A stretch of DNA of 52,420 nucleotides, from positions 1 to 52,420 of the forward strand of contig CAJOPH010000025.1 in NCBI GenBank assembly GCA_905236805.1. The letters run 5' to 3'. The stretch comes from an uncultured Eubacterium sp. GTDB taxonomy: Bacteria > Bacillota > Clostridia > Lachnospirales > Lachnospiraceae. The position numbers and the translations under genes were made by a program. Below are positions 9,473-19,420 of the stretch, in pieces. The stretch's first letter is position 1. Each line of letters starts with the position of its first letter. The notes under the pieces are model-generated. The model had not been told where the DNA came from. It ran no database searches and was given only the letters and a program-made list of their open reading frames with translations.

Positions 9473-10324
9473 ATGGCAGTGATAGTGACAAAAACCGTAG
9501 ATGAGGTAAGAAGCCTTGTCAAGGAATGGAAGAGAAAGGGTGATACCATAGGGCTGGTTCCCACCATGGGATATCTTCATGAGGGTCATGGGAGCCTCAT
9601 AAAGAGGGCGGTATCCGAAAATGACAAGGTGATAGTATCAGATTTCGTAAACCCGATACAGTTTGCTCCCAGCGAAGACCTTTCCACCTATCCGAAGGAT
9701 TTTGATGCGGACAGGGCACTTTGTGAGGAGCTTGGGGCAGATCTTATATTTGCGCCGGAGCCATCCGAAATGTACAAGGAAGATTTTTCCACCCACGTGG
9801 ATGTGTCACAGATTACGGAAGGTCTTTGCGGAAAGAGCAGGCCCACGCATTTCAGGGGAGTGTGTACCGTGGTGTCAAAGCTCTTTCATATATCGGGGGC
9901 AAACAGGGCGTATTTTGGGCAAAAGGACGCCCAGCAGCTGGCGGTCGTCCGCCGTATGGTAAGGGATCTTAATTTCGACATACAGATCATAGGGTGTCCC
10001 ATCATCCGCGAGGATGACGGGCTGGCCAAAAGCTCCAGGAACACCTATCTGGATGATAAAGAAAGAAAGGCCGCAACGGTGCTCTACAGGGCCCTTTCGG
10101 AAGGGAAAAACCTCCTTGACGGAGGGGAAAGGGACACCGGCGTCATAGTGGAAAAGGTTCAGGAAATCATTGAGTCAGAGCCCATGGCAAAGGTGGACTA
10201 TGTGGAGCTTTTAAGGTGGGATTCGTTGGAAAACCTTTCTTTGGTAGACGGTCCCGTGCTTTTGGCGGTAGCAGTTTACATCGGAAGGACCAGGCTCATA
10301 GATAATATTGTTTACAGTGACTAA
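9473..10324 (+). CDS. panC: Pantothenate synthetase
   Basis: VPTMGYLHEGHGSLIKRA, FGQKDAQQLAVVRRMVRDL. Confidence 0.97.
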   Translation: MAVIVTKTVDEVRSLVKEWKRKGDTIGLVPTMGYLHEGHGSLIKRAVSENDKVIVSDFVNPIQFAPSEDLSTYPKDFDADRALCEELGADLIFAPEPSEMYKEDFSTHVDVSQITEGLCGKSRPTHFRGVCTVVSKLFHISGANRAYFGQKDAQQLAVVRRMVRDLNFDIQIIGCPIIREDDGLAKSSRNTYLDDKERKAATVLYRALSEGKNLLDGGERDTGVIVEKVQEIIESEPMAKVDYVELLRWDSLENLSLVDGPVLLAVAVYIGRTRLIDNIVYSD

Positions 10325-10401
10325 GTTAATTTTTTAACAGTTCCTAAGGAATCAGTAAGGAGTCCATTTCAGGCGAAGCAAATATCTTGAGGTATAAGAA
10401 A

Positions 10402-10797
10402 ATGCTGTTACTTACAATGCTAAAAGGAAAAATCCACAGGGCCAGGGTAACTGAGGCCAATGTGGATTACGTGGGATCTATTACCGTAGACTTAGATCTT
10501 TTGGACGCGTCCGATATCCTGCCCTACGAGAGGGTCCAGGTAGTGGATGTGGATAACGGGGAGAGGCTTGAGACCTATACCATCCCCGGAAAGAGGGGCT
10601 CGGGGTGCATATGCTTAAACGGGGCCGCCGCAAGGAAGGTGAACGTGGGGGACGAGGTCATCATAATGGCTTACTGCCAGATGGAGAACCTTGAAGCCAC
10701 ACAGCATCAGCCCCACGTGGTGTTCGTGGACAAGGAAAACAAGATAACGGAAACTTCCAGATATGAAGAATATGGAGTAGTACACAAGAATGCTTGA
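10402..10797 (+). CDS. panD: Aspartate 1-decarboxylase
   Basis: [25 protein letters not shown] with the G-S self-cleavage site. ATG at 10402 preferred over the TTG at 10387. Confidence 0.95.
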   Translation: MLLLTMLKGKIHRARVTEANVDYVGSITVDLDLLDASDILPYERVQVVDVDNGERLETYTIPGKRGSGCICLNGAAARKVNVGDEVIIMAYCQMENLEATQHQPHVVFVDKENKITETSRYEEYGVVHKNA

Positions 10798-12004
10798 AGG
10801 TAAAACCATAGTACTTGGGATAACAGGATCGATAGCTGCCTACAAGATAGCCACCCTTGCCAGCATGCTCGTAAAAAAACGCGCGGATGTCAGGGTGGTC
10901 ATGACGAAAAATGCCACGGAGTTCATAACGCCCTTTACGTTTGAGACCCTGACCCACAACAAGTGCCTTGTGGATACATTTGACAGGGATTTTGAGTATG
11001 ACGTAAAGCACATCTCCCTTGCCCAAAAAGCAGACGTTTTGTTGATAGCGCCTGCCACCGCAAACATCATCGCGAAAATAGCCCACGGGATCGCGGACGA
11101 TATGCTATCTACGCTGGCTTTGGCCTTTGGGGGACCTTTGCTCATGTCACCCGCAATGAATACGGGGATGCTCGAAAAGGAAGTGACAAAGGATAATATT
11201 GAAAAGCTTAAGGGCTATGGGGCAGAAATCATCTCTCCCGCGGAAGGCTACCTTGCCTGCGGAACCGAGGGAAAGGGCAAGATGGCAGAGCCTTATGTCC
11301 TTTATGATCATATCCTTAAGGCCTGCCTTTACGAAAAGGATTTTGAGGGAAGAAAGGTTCTCGTTACCGCAGGCCCCACCATGGAAAAGATAGATCCCGT
11401 AAGGTTTATATCAAACCACTCCACAGGTACTATGGGATATGAGATAGCAAGGGAGGCTTCCTTCAGGGGAGCCGATGTGACACTGATATCGGGAAAGACT
11501 AATTTAACATCTCCACCCTTCATAAGAAAGCAAGATGTCACAAGTGCCGAAGATATGTATGAGGCAGTTACCGATATTTCAGATTCACAGGATATCATCA
11601 TAATGGCGGCCGCGGTTGCGGATTTTAGGCCAAAGAATGTATCCGATGAAAAAATAAAAAAAGCTTCCAAAGGGAATGGTTGCGCCAAAAATATTTTGGA
11701 ATTGGAGCCTACGGAAGATATTTTAATGACCTTGGGTCAAAAGAAAAAAAAGGGACAGTTTTTGTGCGGCTTTGCCATGGAGACCAAAAACATGGAGGAA
11801 GAGGCAAGGAAAAAACTTATCTCCAAAAACGCGGATTTAATTGTGGCGAACAACGTAAAGCTGGAAGGTTCGGGCTTTGGCTACGATACCAACGTGGTTA
11901 CCATGGTAACGAAAGATGAAATGATAGGGCTTCCCATGATGGGAAAAGGAGAAGTTTCCCATAAAATACTTGACCAGATCAAAAAAATGTTGTATAATGG
12001 ATAA
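10790..12004 (+). CDS. coaBC: Bifunctional phosphopantothenoylcysteine decarboxylase/phosphopantothenate-cysteine ligase
   Basis: [60 protein letters not shown]. Confidence 0.96.
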   Translation: MLEGKTIVLGITGSIAAYKIATLASMLVKKRADVRVVMTKNATEFITPFTFETLTHNKCLVDTFDRDFEYDVKHISLAQKADVLLIAPATANIIAKIAHGIADDMLSTLALAFGGPLLMSPAMNTGMLEKEVTKDNIEKLKGYGAEIISPAEGYLACGTEGKGKMAEPYVLYDHILKACLYEKDFEGRKVLVTAGPTMEKIDPVRFISNHSTGTMGYEIAREASFRGADVTLISGKTNLTSPPFIRKQDVTSAEDMYEAVTDISDSQDIIIMAAAVADFRPKNVSDEKIKKASKGNGCAKNILELEPTEDILMTLGQKKKKGQFLCGFAMETKNMEEEARKKLISKNADLIVANNVKLEGSGFGYDTNVVTMVTKDEMIGLPMMGKGEVSHKILDQIKKMLYNG

Positions 12005-12017
12005 GTTGCATTTAGTT

Positions 12018-12091
12018 CGGGGCGTGGCGTAGTTTGGTAGCGCGCTTGACTGGGGGTCAAGAGGTCGTCGGTTCAAATCCGGTCGCCCCGA
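12018..12091 (+). tRNA. tRNA-Pro (anticodon GGG)
   Basis: CGGGGCG acceptor pairs with CGCCCCG; anticodon arm CTTGA-CTGGGGG-TCAAG; T-arm GTCGG-TTCAAAT-CCGGT. Confidence 0.95.
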
Positions 12092-12139
12092 TTTTCATTG
12101 GGAATAAAGTTCCTAAGGTAAACTTTCTACTGCGAAAGG

Positions 12140-12169
12140 TTCGGCGTTCATGTTTTCATGAACGCCGAA
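12140..12169 (+). promoter_or_regulatory. Perfect 13-bp hairpin (TTCGGCGTTCATG-TTTT-CATGAACGCCGAA) upstream of plsX
   Basis: Inverted repeat read directly; no U-tract follows. Confidence 0.8.
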
Positions 12170-12180
12170 ATGGTATATAT

Positions 12181-13248
12181 ATGACAGATAAAGATGTGAG
12201 GATAGCCGTAGATGCTATGGGCGGTGACAATGCCCCATCCGAAATAATACGGGGAGCCGTATTGGCCGCCAATGAATCTAAAACGATCCGCATCATCCTG
12301 GTGGGAAAAAAGGATATAGTGGAGGATGAATTAAGGAGCCTTTCTTTTCCCGAAGGGTCGATAGAGATAAAGGATGCCCCTGATGTCATAGAGACTGCGG
12401 AAGCGCCGGTTTTGGCCATCAGAAAGAAAAAGGAATCCTCCATGGTGGTGGCCCTTAATATGGTAAAGCATGGCGAGGCTGATGCCTTCGTGTCCGCGGG
12501 AAGCTCCGGGGCCATCCTGGTGGGCGGACAGGTCATAATAGGAAAGGCTAGGGGAGTAAAGAGGGCTCCTTTGGCTCCCCTTATTCCCACTGCCAAGGGA
12601 GCCTGCCTTCTCATAGACTGTGGAGCGAACGTGGATGCGAGGGCAGAGCACCTTGCGCAGTTTGCGAGGATGGGTTCCATCTACATGGAAAACGCCGTGG
12701 GGGTAAGAAACCCAAAGGTAGCGATAGTAAATATCGGCGCGGAAAAGGAAAAGGGAAACGCCCTGGTGAAGGAGGCATATCCTTTGCTTGAGACCTTAGC
12801 CGGCATCAATTTCATCGGAAACATAGAGGCAAGGGACATACCTTCAGGTTTAGCCGATGTGGTGGTATGTGAGGCCTTCGTGGGTAATGTCATCCTAAAG
12901 CTTTACGAGGGTGTGGGAGCCACCCTCCTCGGGGAGTTGAAAAATGCCTTCATGTCCGGCGCAAGGTCAAAGCTTGGGGCCATGATGGCAAAGCCCGCTC
13001 TAAAGGATACGTTAAAGAAGTTTGACGCGTCCAGCTACGGGGGAGCCCCCCTGCTTGGCCTAAAGAGTCTGGTGGTAAAGGCCCATGGCTCAAGCACGGC
13101 CAAAGAGATAAAAAATTCAATCCTTCAGTGCGAGACCTTTGCGAGGCAGGATATAAATTCAAAAATCCTTGAAGCATTTTCCGAGGAGGACATGGTTTCA
13201 ATGGATAAGGTTTCATCGGATAATGTTTTATCGGAAAATGAAGGGTAA
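12181..13248 (+). CDS. plsX: Phosphate acyltransferase PlsX
   Basis: MTDKDVRIAVDAMGGDNAPSEIIRGAV. The listed start at 12034 lies inside the tRNA and was trimmed to ATG 12181. Confidence 0.95.
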   Translation: MTDKDVRIAVDAMGGDNAPSEIIRGAVLAANESKTIRIILVGKKDIVEDELRSLSFPEGSIEIKDAPDVIETAEAPVLAIRKKKESSMVVALNMVKHGEADAFVSAGSSGAILVGGQVIIGKARGVKRAPLAPLIPTAKGACLLIDCGANVDARAEHLAQFARMGSIYMENAVGVRNPKVAIVNIGAEKEKGNALVKEAYPLLETLAGINFIGNIEARDIPSGLADVVVCEAFVGNVILKLYEGVGATLLGELKNAFMSGARSKLGAMMAKPALKDTLKKFDASSYGGAPLLGLKSLVVKAHGSSTAKEIKNSILQCETFARQDINSKILEAFSEEDMVSMDKVSSDNVLSENEG

Positions 13249-13265
13249 TGTGGAGGAAATGAAAA

Positions 13266-13496
13266 ATGGAATTAAAGCTATTAAAAAAGATAATCTCTGA
13301 CGTCCTTGATGTAGATGAAGAAGATATCACTGAAGAGACGACATTTGAGGGAGATTTGGGGGCGGACTCTTTGGATGTTACGAGCATCATCCTTGAGCTT
13401 GAGGAGCAGCTGGGGATAGAGATAAGTGATGATGAGGCACTGGAGATAAAGACCGTGGGGGATGCGGCGGAAAAAATAAGGGCCGCAAAGTCTTGA
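13266..13496 (+). CDS. acpP: Acyl carrier protein
   Basis: GDLGADSLDVTSIILELEEQLGIEISDDEA with the DSL phosphopantetheine site. Confidence 0.97.
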   Translation: MELKLLKKIISDVLDVDEEDITEETTFEGDLGADSLDVTSIILELEEQLGIEISDDEALEIKTVGDAAEKIRAAKS

Positions 13497-13526
13497 AGGG
13501 GACTGCCGCAGTATAGAGATTTTTAG

Positions 13527-13560
13527 GGCTGTCTTTGGATCAATGCAAAGGCAGCCTTTT
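13527..13560 (+). terminator. Intrinsic terminator after acpP
   Basis: GGCTGTCTTTG...CAAAGGCAGCC followed by TTTT. Confidence 0.7.
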
Positions 13561-13569
13561 GGATATGAA

Positions 13570-14280
13570 ATGAAGACACAAGAAGAAGAGTTTCAGGACA
13601 TAATAGGATATAAGTTTAAGGATATTAAGCTTTTAAAAAGAGCCCTTACCCACAGTTCATTCGCCAATGAATGCCAGAATCCCGACATACAGGATAATGA
13701 AAGGCTTGAGTTTTTGGGGGATGCCGTGCTGGAAGTGGTAAGCAGCGAATTTTTATTCAAAAGATACGATGAGGTATCGGAAGGGGAGCTTACGAAGCTG
13801 CGCGCCAGTATCGTCTGCGAACCCACATTGTACCGGTGTGCGGCAGATGTGGATCTGGGAAGGTATCTTTACATCGGGAGGGGGGTCGAGGCTTCCGGTG
13901 GAAGAAATAGTATGTCAGTGTGTTCGGATGCCATGGAGGCCGTTATAGGGGCGTTATACTTAGACGGTGGGATTGATGCCGCGTCGGAATGGATACACAG
14001 GGTAATCCTTAATGACATTGAGAAAAAAAGGCTCTTTTTTGATTCCAAGACATCGCTTCAGGAGCTTACCCAGGCCGCAGGCTTTGGTACGCCCGAATAC
14101 AAGGTAACGGGGATGTTGGGTCCTTCGCACAGCAGGGTGTTTACGGTGGATATTTATATACTTGGGAAAAAGATTACCGGGGGCAGGGGAACCTCCAAGA
14201 AACAGGCGCAGCAGGATGCCGCGCACAAGGTTCTTGAAATGTATGGTGATGACATTGGCAGATTATCAGGGGATGATTAG
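13570..14280 (+). CDS. rnc: Ribonuclease III
   Basis: ALTHSSFANE...NERLEFLGDAVLEVVSSEFLF; C-terminal dsRBD (GGRGTSKKQAQQDAAHKVLE). The listed start at 13543 lies in the terminator hairpin, so ATG 13570 is preferred. Confidence 0.93.
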   Translation: MKTQEEEFQDIIGYKFKDIKLLKRALTHSSFANECQNPDIQDNERLEFLGDAVLEVVSSEFLFKRYDEVSEGELTKLRASIVCEPTLYRCAADVDLGRYLYIGRGVEASGGRNSMSVCSDAMEAVIGALYLDGGIDAASEWIHRVILNDIEKKRLFFDSKTSLQELTQAAGFGTPEYKVTGMLGPSHSRVFTVDIYILGKKITGGRGTSKKQAQQDAAHKVLEMYGDDIGRLSGDD

Positions 14281-17200
14281 ATGTATCTGAAAAGGATTGA
14301 GCTGCAGGGATTTAAGTCCTTTGCGCACAGGACGAAATTTGAATTCCATAATGGCATCACGTGCATAGTAGGTCCTAACGGAAGCGGAAAAAGCAATGTG
14401 GCTGATGCGGTGCGCTGGGTTCTTGGGGAGCAGAGCGCAAAGCAGCTCAGGGGAGGCAGCATGCAGGATGTCATCTTCGCGGGCACCGTGAACAGGCGTC
14501 CCTTAAGCTCTGCCTTTGTGGCCATCACCCTGGACAATTCCGACCATGCCCTTCCCACGGATTTTTCAGAGGTGACGGTGGCAAGGAGGCTCTACAGGTC
14601 AGGGGAAAGCGAGTACCTTATCAACGGATCCCCCTGCAGGCTAAAGGACGTTCAGGAGCTTTTTTATGATACCGGAGTGGGAAAGGAAGGGTATTCAATC
14701 ATAGGCCAGGGGCAGATAGAGAAGATAGTAAGCGGAAGGCCCGAGGACAGAAGGGATCTTTTTGACGAGGCAGCGGGCATAGTAAAGTACAAGCGCCGCA
14801 TGGGAGAGGCCCAGAAGAAATTAGAAGGACAGAATGAAAATCTCTTAAGGATAGGGGATATCATTACAGAGCTTGAAAAGCAAAAAACCCCGCTTGAGGA
14901 GCAGGCAAAGACCGCAAGGGAGTACCTTTCAAAAAAACAGGAATTGAAAGACCTTGACATATCATATTATCTTAAGGTGGCAGGGGAAATAAAAAAAGAC
15001 CTTGAAGAGGCAGATAAAAACATAAGCCTCGTAGAAGAAGAAAAAAAAGAAGCAGACCAAAGCTATGAGAAGCTCAAAAAAGACTCTTCGGCCGCCGAAA
15101 AAAGGCTTGAGGCCCTCGAAGGGATAATCTCAAGGCATTCTAAAGAAAAAAGCGATGCATCCTACAAAAAGTCTGAGGATATGCACAAGATAGAGCTTTT
15201 GACCGAGCAGATAAATGCCGCGAATGTTACGGGCGATCACTACAAAAAGAGCCTTTTTGAACTGGAAGAAAAGATAGACGAAATAGATAAAGCCCTCAAG
15301 GATTACGATGGAAAGTTAAAAGGCCAAGATGACTCCTTAAGAAAGGCCATAGAAACCAAGGATGAAAAAAACGATGAATTTTCCAAGGTCTCTGAAAGGA
15401 TTGCCGTAATAAATGAAAAAATAGAATCAGGCAAGGAAAGGATATTGGAGCTCATAGAAAAAAAGGCCATGATAAAGTCCGAGGGACAGCATTTTAAGAC
15501 CTTAGTGGAGCAGATATCCATCCAAAAGGATGAGGCTAAGCAAAAAAACGAAGAGCTTTTGGAAGAAAGAAAACAGATAGGTGACTTAATAAAAAATACC
15601 AAAGATGAAAAAATAAGGGCCGAAAAAGAGCTTGACCAAATAAAAGAGCAAAGGGAAGAAGCAAAAGACAGGCTAAATGAACTGGGAATGCGAAGAAATG
15701 AGACACAAGATAGGCTGGAAACAGTAAGCCGGACCCTTATAAGGTCAAAGTCCCAGCTGGAGTCTTTGCAGAATATCGCGGAGCGATATGAAGGCTATGG
15801 TCATGCCACCAGGAAGGTCATGGAAAAAAAGAAGGACTACCCCAAGATCTGCGGTATAGTCTCAGAGCTTATCCATGTGGAACAAAAGTATGAGACCGCC
15901 ATAGAGACTGCCCTGGAAGGTGGGATAAAGAATATAGTTACAGAGGATGAAGATACCGCAAAGAGGATGATAGATTTCCTAAAGAAAGGAAGGCACGGAA
16001 AGGTCACCTTCCTTCCCCTTACCGCTGTAAAAAGGCGAAATGCGGAAAAAGAAAAGCAGGTTCTTGGGGAGGATGGCGTAATAGGATTGGCCCCGGAGCT
16101 TGTATCATATGATGAAAAGTATTCCGATGTGGTATCGCAGCTGTTGGGGCAGATCATCATAGTGGATAATATCGACAATGCCCTAAGGACGGCAAAGAAG
16201 AATCACTATTCCTTAAGGCTTGTTACCCTCGCGGGGGAATACCTAAAGCCCGGGGGTTCCATTACGGGAGGAGCCTTCAAAAATGACGCAAACCTCCTTG
16301 GGAGGAACCGTCAGATGGATGAGCTTTCCCAAAAAATAAAAGACCTTGAAAAAAACAAAAACGACCTTGAAAAGGAGCTTTCCCGCATAAAGGACAGGCG
16401 CGTACAGGCAAGAAACCTTGGGGATGAGCTAAATGAAAAAATAAAAGAAAAAGAGATCGAAATAAACTCCATAAAAAACTCCATAAAACACAGGGAAAAA
16501 GATATGGAGAAAAAAGATGACGAGATAAAGGATCTGAAAGAAACAGCCACAGGGTATGACAAGAGGCAAAAAAGGATAGAAAAAGAAAGCAGGGACAATG
16601 AATTAAAGGAAAAGGAATCAGAAAAGAAAAGCAATGAAATAGCACAGGAAAACGCAAGGCTCGTTGTGGAGCTTTCGACACTTTCCGAAAGAAGTAAGAC
16701 CCTTGATGAAGAATTAAAAAAAGCCCTTCTCGATGAGGCGGAAGAAAAAAGAAAAATGGACTACCTTTCGGAAAATATTGCCCGGATACAAGGTCAAAAA
16801 AATGAATATCTCTCCCAAAAAAAAGAGCTTTCGGTGAGAATGGACGATCAAAGGGACGATGCCGACAGGAAAAAAGAAAATATAAAGTCCCTTGAAAAAG
16901 AAATAGGGCTTTTGGATGAAAAAGAAGAGCAGGCCTCCATAAAGTCCAAAGAGGCCTTGGAGGAAAAAGAAGAAGTAAACAAAAGGTATAAAGAGTACTT
17001 TAATACCAGGGAAGACCTTACCAGGAAGATAGGCGCCCTTGAAAAAGAATCCCTAAGGCTCATCCAGAAGAAGGAAAAATACGAGGAGAGGTTAAAGGCG
17101 CAGGATTCATACATGTGGAACGAATATGAGCTTACCTACCACAATGCCAAAGATGAGGCAAAGGACATTGATTTTTCCACAGAGGAGCTGTCCGCAAAGA

Positions 17201-17850
17201 TAAAGGCCCTTAAAAATGACATAAAGCAGTTGGGACCTGTCAATGTAAACGCCATAGAAAGCTTTAATGAAGTATCCAAGAGGCATGAGTTTCTCTCATC
17301 CCAGAAGGATGACATAGAAAAGGCAAGGGAGAACCTCATAAAGGTGATAGACGATTTGGACAAAGGAATGAGGGAGAAATTCAACGAAAACTTTGCGCTG
17401 ATAAGGGAAGAATTCCAAAAGGTTTTTTCGCTTCTTTTCGGAGGTGGCAAGGGAACATTGGAGCTGGTGGACGGTGAAGATGAACTCGAGGCGGGGATAC
17501 AGATAAACGCCCAGCCCCCCGGCAAAAAGCTTCAAAACATGATGCAGCTTTCAGGCGGGGAAAAATCCCTTACAGCCATCTGTCTTTTGTTCGCAATCCA
17601 AAACCTAAAGCCTTCCCCGTTTTGCCTTTTGGATGAGATAGAGGCCGCACTTGATGAACCTAATGTAGAAAGGTTTGCAAAATACCTGCACAAGCTCTCA
17701 AAGAACACGCAGTTCATAGTCATCACCCACAGGAGGGGAAGCATGAACGCGGCGGACAGGCTTTACGGGATAACGATGCAGGAGAAGGGTATATCGGCAC
17801 AGGTTTCCGTGAACCTGATAGAAGATGACCTGGAAAAAAAGAGTGCATAG
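14281..17850 (+). CDS. smc: Chromosome segregation protein SMC
   Basis: MYLKRIELQGFKSFAHRTKFEFHNGITCIVGPNGSGKSNVADAVRWVLGEQ; C-terminal LSGGEKSLTAICLLFAIQNLKPSPFCLLDEIEAALDEPNV. Confidence 0.98.
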   Translation: MYLKRIELQGFKSFAHRTKFEFHNGITCIVGPNGSGKSNVADAVRWVLGEQSAKQLRGGSMQDVIFAGTVNRRPLSSAFVAITLDNSDHALPTDFSEVTVARRLYRSGESEYLINGSPCRLKDVQELFYDTGVGKEGYSIIGQGQIEKIVSGRPEDRRDLFDEAAGIVKYKRRMGEAQKKLEGQNENLLRIGDIITELEKQKTPLEEQAKTAREYLSKKQELKDLDISYYLKVAGEIKKDLEEADKNISLVEEEKKEADQSYEKLKKDSSAAEKRLEALEGIISRHSKEKSDASYKKSEDMHKIELLTEQINAANVTGDHYKKSLFELEEKIDEIDKALKDYDGKLKGQDDSLRKAIETKDEKNDEFSKVSERIAVINEKIESGKERILELIEKKAMIKSEGQHFKTLVEQISIQKDEAKQKNEELLEERKQIGDLIKNTKDEKIRAEKELDQIKEQREEAKDRLNELGMRRNETQDRLETVSRTLIRSKSQLESLQNIAERYEGYGHATRKVMEKKKDYPKICGIVSELIHVEQKYETAIETALEGGIKNIVTEDEDTAKRMIDFLKKGRHGKVTFLPLTAVKRRNAEKEKQVLGEDGVIGLAPELVSYDEKYSDVVSQLLGQIIIVDNIDNALRTAKKNHYSLRLVTLAGEYLKPGGSITGGAFKNDANLLGRNRQMDELSQKIKDLEKNKNDLEKELSRIKDRRVQARNLGDELNEKIKEKEIEINSIKNSIKHREKDMEKKDDEIKDLKETATGYDKRQKRIEKESRDNELKEKESEKKSNEIAQENARLVVELSTLSERSKTLDEELKKALLDEAEEKRKMDYLSENIARIQGQKNEYLSQKKELSVRMDDQRDDADRKKENIKSLEKEIGLLDEKEEQASIKSKEALEEKEEVNKRYKEYFNTREDLTRKIGALEKESLRLIQKKEKYEERLKAQDSYMWNEYELTYHNAKDEAKDIDFSTEELSAKIKALKNDIKQLGPVNVNAIESFNEVSKRHEFLSSQKDDIEKARENLIKVIDDLDKGMREKFNENFALIREEFQKVFSLLFGGGKGTLELVDGEDELEAGIQINAQPPGKKLQNMMQLSGGEKSLTAICLLFAIQNLKPSPFCLLDEIEAALDEPNVERFAKYLHKLSKNTQFIVITHRRGSMNAADRLYGITMQEKGISAQVSVNLIEDDLEKKSA

Positions 17851-17921
17851 ACATGAACAAAAGTTCCACGTTCATATTCTACAGTTCCTAATATTTATAC
17901 AGTTCCTTAGGAGGCTTTTTA

Positions 17922-18944
17922 ATGGGATTATTCAGCAAGCTTAAACAGGGTCTTTCAAAGACCAGGGATTCCATAGTTTCGGGGATAGACTCTGTATTTT
18001 ACGGTGCCTCTTCCATAGACGATGACTTCTACGACGAGATAGAGGAAATCCTCGTTATGGGGGATATCGGGATAAATACCACAGAAAAGATAATGGAAGA
18101 CCTTAAGGAAAGGGTAAGGAAGGAACATATTAAAGAACCCTTGGAGTCAAGGCGCCTTTTGATGGAAAGCATAGAAAAAAGGATGGAGACTGAAGGGGAC
18201 CTTTATGAGTTCGAAAAAAAGCCCTCGGTCATATTGGTGATAGGCGTAAACGGCGTGGGAAAGACCACTACCATAGGAAAGCTTTCTGCCCAGTTAAGGT
18301 CACTTGGCAAAAACGTCATAATAGCCGCGGCAGATACCTTCAGGGCGGCGGCCAAAGAGCAGCTTGAAGTATGGGCAAAAAGGTCTGATGCTCAGTTTGT
18401 CTACGGCCAGGACGGTCAAGACCCTGCCTCCGTGGTATTTGACGCCGCATCCGCGGCAAAGGCAAGGGGGTGTGACATACTCCTTGTGGATACCGCGGGG
18501 AGACTTCACAACAAAAAAAACCTCATGGATGAGCTTGGAAAGATAAACCGCGTCATAGACAGGGAGCTTCCTGATTTTCACAAAGAAAGTCTCATAGTGG
18601 TGGATTCTGCCACGGGGCAGAATGCGTTAAGCCAGGCAAAGGCTTTTTCGGAAACCGTGGATGCGACGGGGGTAATACTTACCAAGATGGACGGCTCTGC
18701 CAAAGGCGGGATAGCCGTGGCCATACAGACCCAGCTTAATATTCCCGTCAAATACATAGGGGTGGGTGAGCAGATAGAAGATTTGCAAAAGTTTGACCCA
18801 AAAGCCTTTATAGAGGCCCTCTTTGACAGAAATGCAGATGACGATGAAGCAGAAGATAATGAAGAAGATGAGGCAATGCCGGAAGATGGTGGGGAAGTTT
18901 CCGAAGATGACGGGGCAGTTTCTAAAGACGAAGGGGCCAAATGA
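17922..18944 (+). CDS. ftsY: SRP receptor FtsY, with an acidic C-terminal tail
   Basis: [80 protein letters not shown]. Confidence 0.97.
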   Translation: MGLFSKLKQGLSKTRDSIVSGIDSVFYGASSIDDDFYDEIEEILVMGDIGINTTEKIMEDLKERVRKEHIKEPLESRRLLMESIEKRMETEGDLYEFEKKPSVILVIGVNGVGKTTTIGKLSAQLRSLGKNVIIAAADTFRAAAKEQLEVWAKRSDAQFVYGQDGQDPASVVFDAASAAKARGCDILLVDTAGRLHNKKNLMDELGKINRVIDRELPDFHKESLIVVDSATGQNALSQAKAFSETVDATGVILTKMDGSAKGGIAVAIQTQLNIPVKYIGVGEQIEDLQKFDPKAFIEALFDRNADDDEAEDNEEDEAMPEDGGEVSEDDGAVSKDEGAK

Positions 18945-19420
18945 AAATGAGGGTAGGTTTTGGATATGACGCGCACAGGCTTACATATGGGCGAAGGCTC
19001 GTATTGGGAGGCGTTGACATTCCCTACGAAAAAGGATTGGATGGCCATTCCGATGCGGATGTTTTGCTTCATGCCATAATGGACGCTTTGCTCGGGGCGG
19101 CCGCTTTGGGAGACATAGGGACAAATTTTCCCGATACCGAAAAGGCCTATGAAGGGATATCTTCACTAAAGCTCCTTGAAAAAGTCGGAAAAAAGCTTGA
19201 TGATAATAATTATCAAATAATTAACATCGATTCCACCATTGTAGCCCAAAAGCCAAAGCTTAAAGACTACATCGAAGATATGAAAAGAAACATCGCGGAT
19301 TGCTTAGGCCTTTTGGCAAGGGATGTTTCCGTAAAAGCCACTACGGAAGAAAAAATGGGGTTTACGGGCGATGGCACGGGGATATCTTCCTATGCGGTGT
19401 GCCTGATAGAGGGAAAATAA
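18941..19420 (+). CDS. ispF: 2-C-methyl-D-erythritol 2,4-cyclodiphosphate synthase
   Basis: [11 protein letters not shown]...[45 protein letters not shown]. Confidence 0.97.
   Translation: MKMRVGFGYDAHRLTYGRRLVLGGVDIPYEKGLDGHSDADVLLHAIMDALLGAAALGDIGTNFPDTEKAYEGISSLKLLEKVGKKLDDNNYQIINIDSTIVAQKPKLKDYIEDMKRNIADCLGLLARDVSVKATTEEKMGFTGDGTGISSYAVCLIEGK

Noticed and set aside
12034-12180. Upstream extension of the plsX ORF
   Set aside because: It runs through tRNA-Pro and the hairpin; the conserved PlsX N-terminus starts at 12181.
14277-17744. Multiple minus-strand ORFs within smc
   Set aside because: Antisense of a confidently identified gene; Ser/Phe-rich composition is the complement of Lys/Glu-rich coiled coil.
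19300-19419. Upstream extension of glpK
   Set aside because: Overlaps the conserved C-terminus of ispF; canonical GlpK starts at 19420.
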